DNA from: Pseudomonas sp. ABC1 | GTDB lineage: Bacteria > Pseudomonadota > Gammaproteobacteria > Pseudomonadales > Pseudomonadaceae | Direction of reading: 5' to 3' | NCBI RefSeq assembly: GCF_013395055.1 | Contig: NZ_CP058349.1 | Coordinates: 1,178,001-1,242,000 of the forward strand | Length of the DNA stretch: 64,000 nucleotides | Part shown: in pieces, positions 60,843-64,000 of the stretch | How the letters are laid out: each line of letters opens with the position of its first letter | Position numbering within the stretch: the stretch's first letter is position 1 | The notes under the pieces: generated by a model | Database searches by the model: none | Told to the model about the DNA's origin: nothing | What the model saw: only the letters and a program-made list of their open reading frames with translations | Position numbers and translations under genes: made by a program

Positions 60843-60869
60843 CTATCGGCAGAACCCGGCATAACTTAA
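60843..60869 (-). promoter_or_regulatory. FliA (sigma28)-type promoter of the chemoreceptor gene
   Basis: On the minus strand TTAAG, then 14 bases, then GCCGATAG; consensus TAAA-N15-GCCGATAA, one mismatch in each half and exact spacing. It is 80-106 bases upstream of the ATG. Confidence 0.7.
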
Positions 60870-61000
60870 ACGAAAAGCGTATTGACCCCGATCAAAAATT
60901 GATTATTCAACCAGAAATGGCAGAGACAGCTCCGCACAGCCGCCCCGAGGGGACGGCCGTGCGAATCAATGGAGAACGGATAGAGACCGAAGCGGGAGGC

Positions 61001-64000
61001 TCACTCGCCCTCGCGCACCCGGAACCAGGCCGCATACAGCGCCGGCAGGAACAGCAGCGTCAGTGCCGTGGCCACCACCAGGCCACCCATGATGGCTACG
61101 GCCATCGGCCCGAAGAACAGGCTGCGCGACAGCGGGATCATCGCCAGCACGGCGGCCAATGCCGTCAGTACGATGGGGCGGAAGCGCCGCACAGTGGCAT
61201 CGATGATCGCGTTGAAGCGGTCATGCCCGGCCCGGATGTCCTGCTCGATCTGGTCCACCAGGATCACCGAGTTGCGCATGATCATGCCCGACAGGGCGAT
61301 GGTGCCGAGCATGGCGACGAAGCCGAACGGCTGGCGGAACAGCAACAGGAACAACGCCACGCCGATCAGCCCCAAGGGCGCGGTGAGGAACACCATGGCC
61401 GCACGGGAGATGCTCTTGAGCTGCAGCATCAGCAGGCTCAGCACCACGATCACGAACAGCGGCATGCCCGCCATCACCGAGGCCTGGCCGCGCGAGGCAT
61501 CCTCCACCGAGCCGCCCGTCTCCAGCAGGTAGCCATCGGGCAACTGCGCGCGGATATCAGCCAGGGTCGGCAGCACCTGGGCGGTCAAGGTCGCCGGCTG
61601 CTCGCTGCCATAGATATCGGCACGCACGGTCACCGTCGGCAGGCGATTGCGGTGCCAGATCACACCCTCTTCGAAGCCGTATTCCAGCGTCGCCACCTGT
61701 GACAGCGGCACGCTGCGCCCGCCCGGTGTCGGAATCGCCAGGCTGGACAGCATCGACAACTCATGGCGCTCGCGCTCGGTCCCGCGCAGCATGACGTCGA
61801 TCAGTTCATTGCCCTCGCGGAACTGACTGACCGTGCCGCCGCTGAAGGTACGCTGCAAGAACCCGGCGATGTCGGCGGTAGTCAGCCCCAGGGCACGCGC
61901 CCGATCCTGATCGACCTCCAGCCGCACCACCTTGCTCGGCTCCTGCCAGTCGAGGTTGACGTTCGCCAGCAGCGGATTTTCACGCATCTTCACCGCAACC
62001 TGCCGCGCCAACTGGCGCACCACGTCGATATGCTCGCCGGTCACGCGAAACTGCACGGGATAGCCGACCGGCGGCCCGTTCTCCAGGCGGGTCACCCGCC
62101 CGAGCAGGGTAGGGAAGTCTTCCGCCAACCGCTCGATCAGCCAGCTGCGCAGCGCCTCGCGGTCTTCCACCGTCTTCGCCAGCACCACCACCTGGGCGAA
62201 GCTGGTCGCGGGCAATTGCTGGTCGAGGGGCAGGTAGAAACGTGGCGACCCGGTGCCGACATAGGCCACGTAGTTGTCGATACCCACCTTGTCCGCCAGC
62301 ATCTTCTCCAGACGCAGGACTTCGGCCTCGGTCGCCTTCAGTGACACACCTTCGGCCAGCTTCAGGTCGACCATCAGCTCCAGCCGCCCGGATGCCGGGA
62401 AGAACTGCTGCGGCACCAGCCGGAACAACCCGATGGAGGCGATGAACAAGGCCAGGGTCGCCAGGATCACCGTCTTGCGGTAACGCACGCAGAAGTGGAT
62501 GAGCGCACGAATCCGCCGATACATCGGCGTGTCGTAAGGATCGCCATGTCCTTCTTCCCGCGCATGGCGCTTGGCCAGATCGGGCAGTAACCGCTCGCCG
62601 AGCAGTGGCACGAACATCACAGCGGCGACCCATGAAGCCAGCAGGGCAATCGCCACCACCTGGAAGATGGAGCGGGTGTATTCGCCCGTACTCGATTGCG
62701 CGGTGGCGATGGGCAGGAAGCCCGCCGCCGTGATCAGCGTGCCGGTCAGCATCGGGAAGGCCGTGCTGGTCCAGGCGAAACTGGCGGCCTTGAGGCGGTC
62801 GTAGCCCTGCTCCATCTTGATCGCCATCATCTCCACCGCGATGATCGCGTCGTCCACCAGCAGCCCCAGCGCCAGCACCAGCGCCCCCAGGGAAATCTTG
62901 TGCAAGCCGATGCCCAGGTAGTGCATGACGGCAAAGGTCATCGCCAGCACCAACGGGATCGACAGCGCCACCACCAGGCCGGTACGCACACCCAGGGAGA
63001 AGAAGCTCACCAGCAGCACCACCGCCAGCGCCTCGATCAGCACCTGCACGAACTCGCCGACGCCCGCCTTGACCGCCGCCGGCTGGTCGGAAACCTTGCC
63101 CAACTGCATACCGGCCGGCAGCGTCTCCTGCAAATGGGCGAACTCGCTTTCGAGCGCTTCGCCGAGCCGCAGGATGTCGCCACCGGCTTTCATCGACACC
63201 GCCAGGCCGATGGCCGGCTGCCCCATGAAGCGCATGCGCGGCGACGGCGGATCGGTGAAACCACGGTGCACGTCGGCCACATCGCCAAGGCGGAAAGTAC
63301 GCCCCGCCACGCGGATCGGGAATTCGCGAATCTGCTCAACCGTCTCGAAGTTGCCACTGACGCGCAACTGCACGCGGTCGGACGGCGTCTCGACGAAACC
63401 GGCGAAGGACATCGTGTTCTGCGCCTGCAAGGCTTCCTGCACAGCCTGCAACGGCACACCCAGGGTCGCCAGCTTGACGTTGGAGAGTTCGATCCAGATC
63501 TTTTCGTCCTGCAACCCGATCAACTCCACCTTGCCGACGCTCGCCACCCGTTGCAGTTGCAACTGGATGCGGTCGGCATAGTCCTTGAGCACGGCGTAGT
63601 CGAAACCGTCGCCGCTCAGGGCATAGATGTTGCCGAAGGTGGTGCCGAACTCATCGTTGAAGAACGGCCCCTGCACGCCGGGCGGCAAGGTATGCCGGAT
63701 ATCGCCGATCTTCTTCCGCAACTGGTACCAGAGTTCGGGGATTTCATCCGAGTGCATGGAGTCGCGGGCCATGAAGGTCACGGTCGACTCGCCAGGGCGC
63801 GAGAAGGACACGATGCGCTCGTACTCCCCCGTTTCCATCAGTTTTTTCTCGATACGCTCGGTGACCTGCCGCGACACCTGCTCGGCGGTCGCGCCAGGCC
63901 AGTAGGCCTGTACCACCATGGCCTTGAACGTGAACGGCGGATCTTCGCTCTGCCCAAGCTTGCCGTAGGACAGCACGCCCAGCACGCCCACCAGCGCCAT
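61001..64000 (-). CDS. RND-family efflux permease, 5' end outside the window
   Basis: 999 residues visible; full-length members have about 1,020-1,050, so about 20-50 N-terminal residues with part of the first helix are missing. The porter domain (SEDPPFTFKAMVVQAYWPGATAEQVSRQVTERIEKKL), the charged motif in helix 4 (ALGLLVDDAIIAVEMM, two Asp of the proton relay), and the second repeat (ALSGMIMRNSVILVDQIEQD) are clear. The style resembles TriC-like inner-membrane pumps. The membrane fusion protein gene is expected beyond 64000. Substrate not readable. Confidence 0.9.
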   Translation of the reverse strand: MALVGVLGVLSYGKLGQSEDPPFTFKAMVVQAYWPGATAEQVSRQVTERIEKKLMETGEYERIVSFSRPGESTVTFMARDSMHSDEIPELWYQLRKKIGDIRHTLPPGVQGPFFNDEFGTTFGNIYALSGDGFDYAVLKDYADRIQLQLQRVASVGKVELIGLQDEKIWIELSNVKLATLGVPLQAVQEALQAQNTMSFAGFVETPSDRVQLRVSGNFETVEQIREFPIRVAGRTFRLGDVADVHRGFTDPPSPRMRFMGQPAIGLAVSMKAGGDILRLGEALESEFAHLQETLPAGMQLGKVSDQPAAVKAGVGEFVQVLIEALAVVLLVSFFSLGVRTGLVVALSIPLVLAMTFAVMHYLGIGLHKISLGALVLALGLLVDDAIIAVEMMAIKMEQGYDRLKAASFAWTSTAFPMLTGTLITAAGFLPIATAQSSTGEYTRSIFQVVAIALLASWVAAVMFVPLLGERLLPDLAKRHAREEGHGDPYDTPMYRRIRALIHFCVRYRKTVILATLALFIASIGLFRLVPQQFFPASGRLELMVDLKLAEGVSLKATEAEVLRLEKMLADKVGIDNYVAYVGTGSPRFYLPLDQQLPATSFAQVVVLAKTVEDREALRSWLIERLAEDFPTLLGRVTRLENGPPVGYPVQFRVTGEHIDVVRQLARQVAVKMRENPLLANVNLDWQEPSKVVRLEVDQDRARALGLTTADIAGFLQRTFSGGTVSQFREGNELIDVMLRGTERERHELSMLSSLAIPTPGGRSVPLSQVATLEYGFEEGVIWHRNRLPTVTVRADIYGSEQPATLTAQVLPTLADIRAQLPDGYLLETGGSVEDASRGQASVMAGMPLFVIVVLSLLMLQLKSISRAAMVFLTAPLGLIGVALFLLLFRQPFGFVAMLGTIALSGMIMRNSVILVDQIEQDIRAGHDRFNAIIDATVRRFRPIVLTALAAVLAMIPLSRSLFFGPMAVAIMGGLVVATALTLLFLPALYAAWFRVREGE

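Noticed and set aside
1..64000. CRISPR array, prophage or integrative element boundaries
   Set aside because: No regularly spaced direct repeats, no integrase, no tRNA-linked attachment repeats and no phage structural genes were seen. The only mobile DNA is the IS4-family element, the MITE-like element and the orphan IS end.

Overview
The window is chromosomal DNA of high GC content from a gammaproteobacterium of the Pseudomonas group. Indicators are a bifA gene next to sodB, the gshB-tonB-algH-ruvX-pyrR-pyrB-pyrC' block (matching the order I recall for P. aeruginosa PA0407 to PA0401), a divergent norR/hmp pair, and several REP-type palindromes between genes. I saw no tRNA, rRNA, CRISPR array or prophage.

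Layout. 1-17.5 kb is housekeeping: a truncated DMT transporter, purL, a TAXI-type binding protein, an Mpo1-like membrane protein, argP/argO, sodB, bifA, plsB, a LysE exporter with an AraC regulator, and msrA. At 17.6-18.9 kb an intact IS4-family element sits inside a REP palindrome with a 10-bp target duplication. At 19.0-21.9 kb hmp and norR (NO detoxification) diverge, with three GT-N7-AC sites between them. At 22.2-34.1 kb two paralogous acyl-CoA dehydrogenases flank a nitrite-assimilation cluster: nirC-like, PP2C-kinase, cobA, a NIT-ANTAR antiterminator gene, nirB and nirD. At 34.6-44.2 kb lies a denitrification block: nirV, nirK, two Crp/Fnr regulators, a small zinc-ribbon protein, norD, norB, norC, norF, norE, norQ and a c-type cytochrome, with FNR/DNR boxes. 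At 44.2-49.8 kb are a MITE-like repeat, LysR, MarR-MFS and a much reduced ChpA-like histidine kinase. At 50.0-56.0 kb is the gshB to pyrC' block. At 56.3-64.0 kb are hicAB, hemE, a TrhA-like protein, a chemoreceptor with a FliA-type promoter and a partial RND pump.

The most striking reading is the nitrite cluster. Two transcription units (nirC-kinase-cobA-nasR and nirBD) each have a sigma54-type promoter. Each is followed by a short leader in which a hairpin with the identical hexaloop AATGGC overlaps the 5' arm of an intrinsic terminator. This is the arrangement expected of ANTAR-controlled antitermination, and a NIT-ANTAR gene lies inside one of the controlled operons. The cluster makes siroheme (cobA), imports nitrite (nirC) and reduces it to ammonium (nirBD), but contains no nitrate reductase. 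Next door, DNR-type boxes lie upstream of dnr, norCB and the cytochrome/norQ region.

Limits: gene identities rest on reading motifs and remembered family features. No database search, folding program or promoter scan was run.
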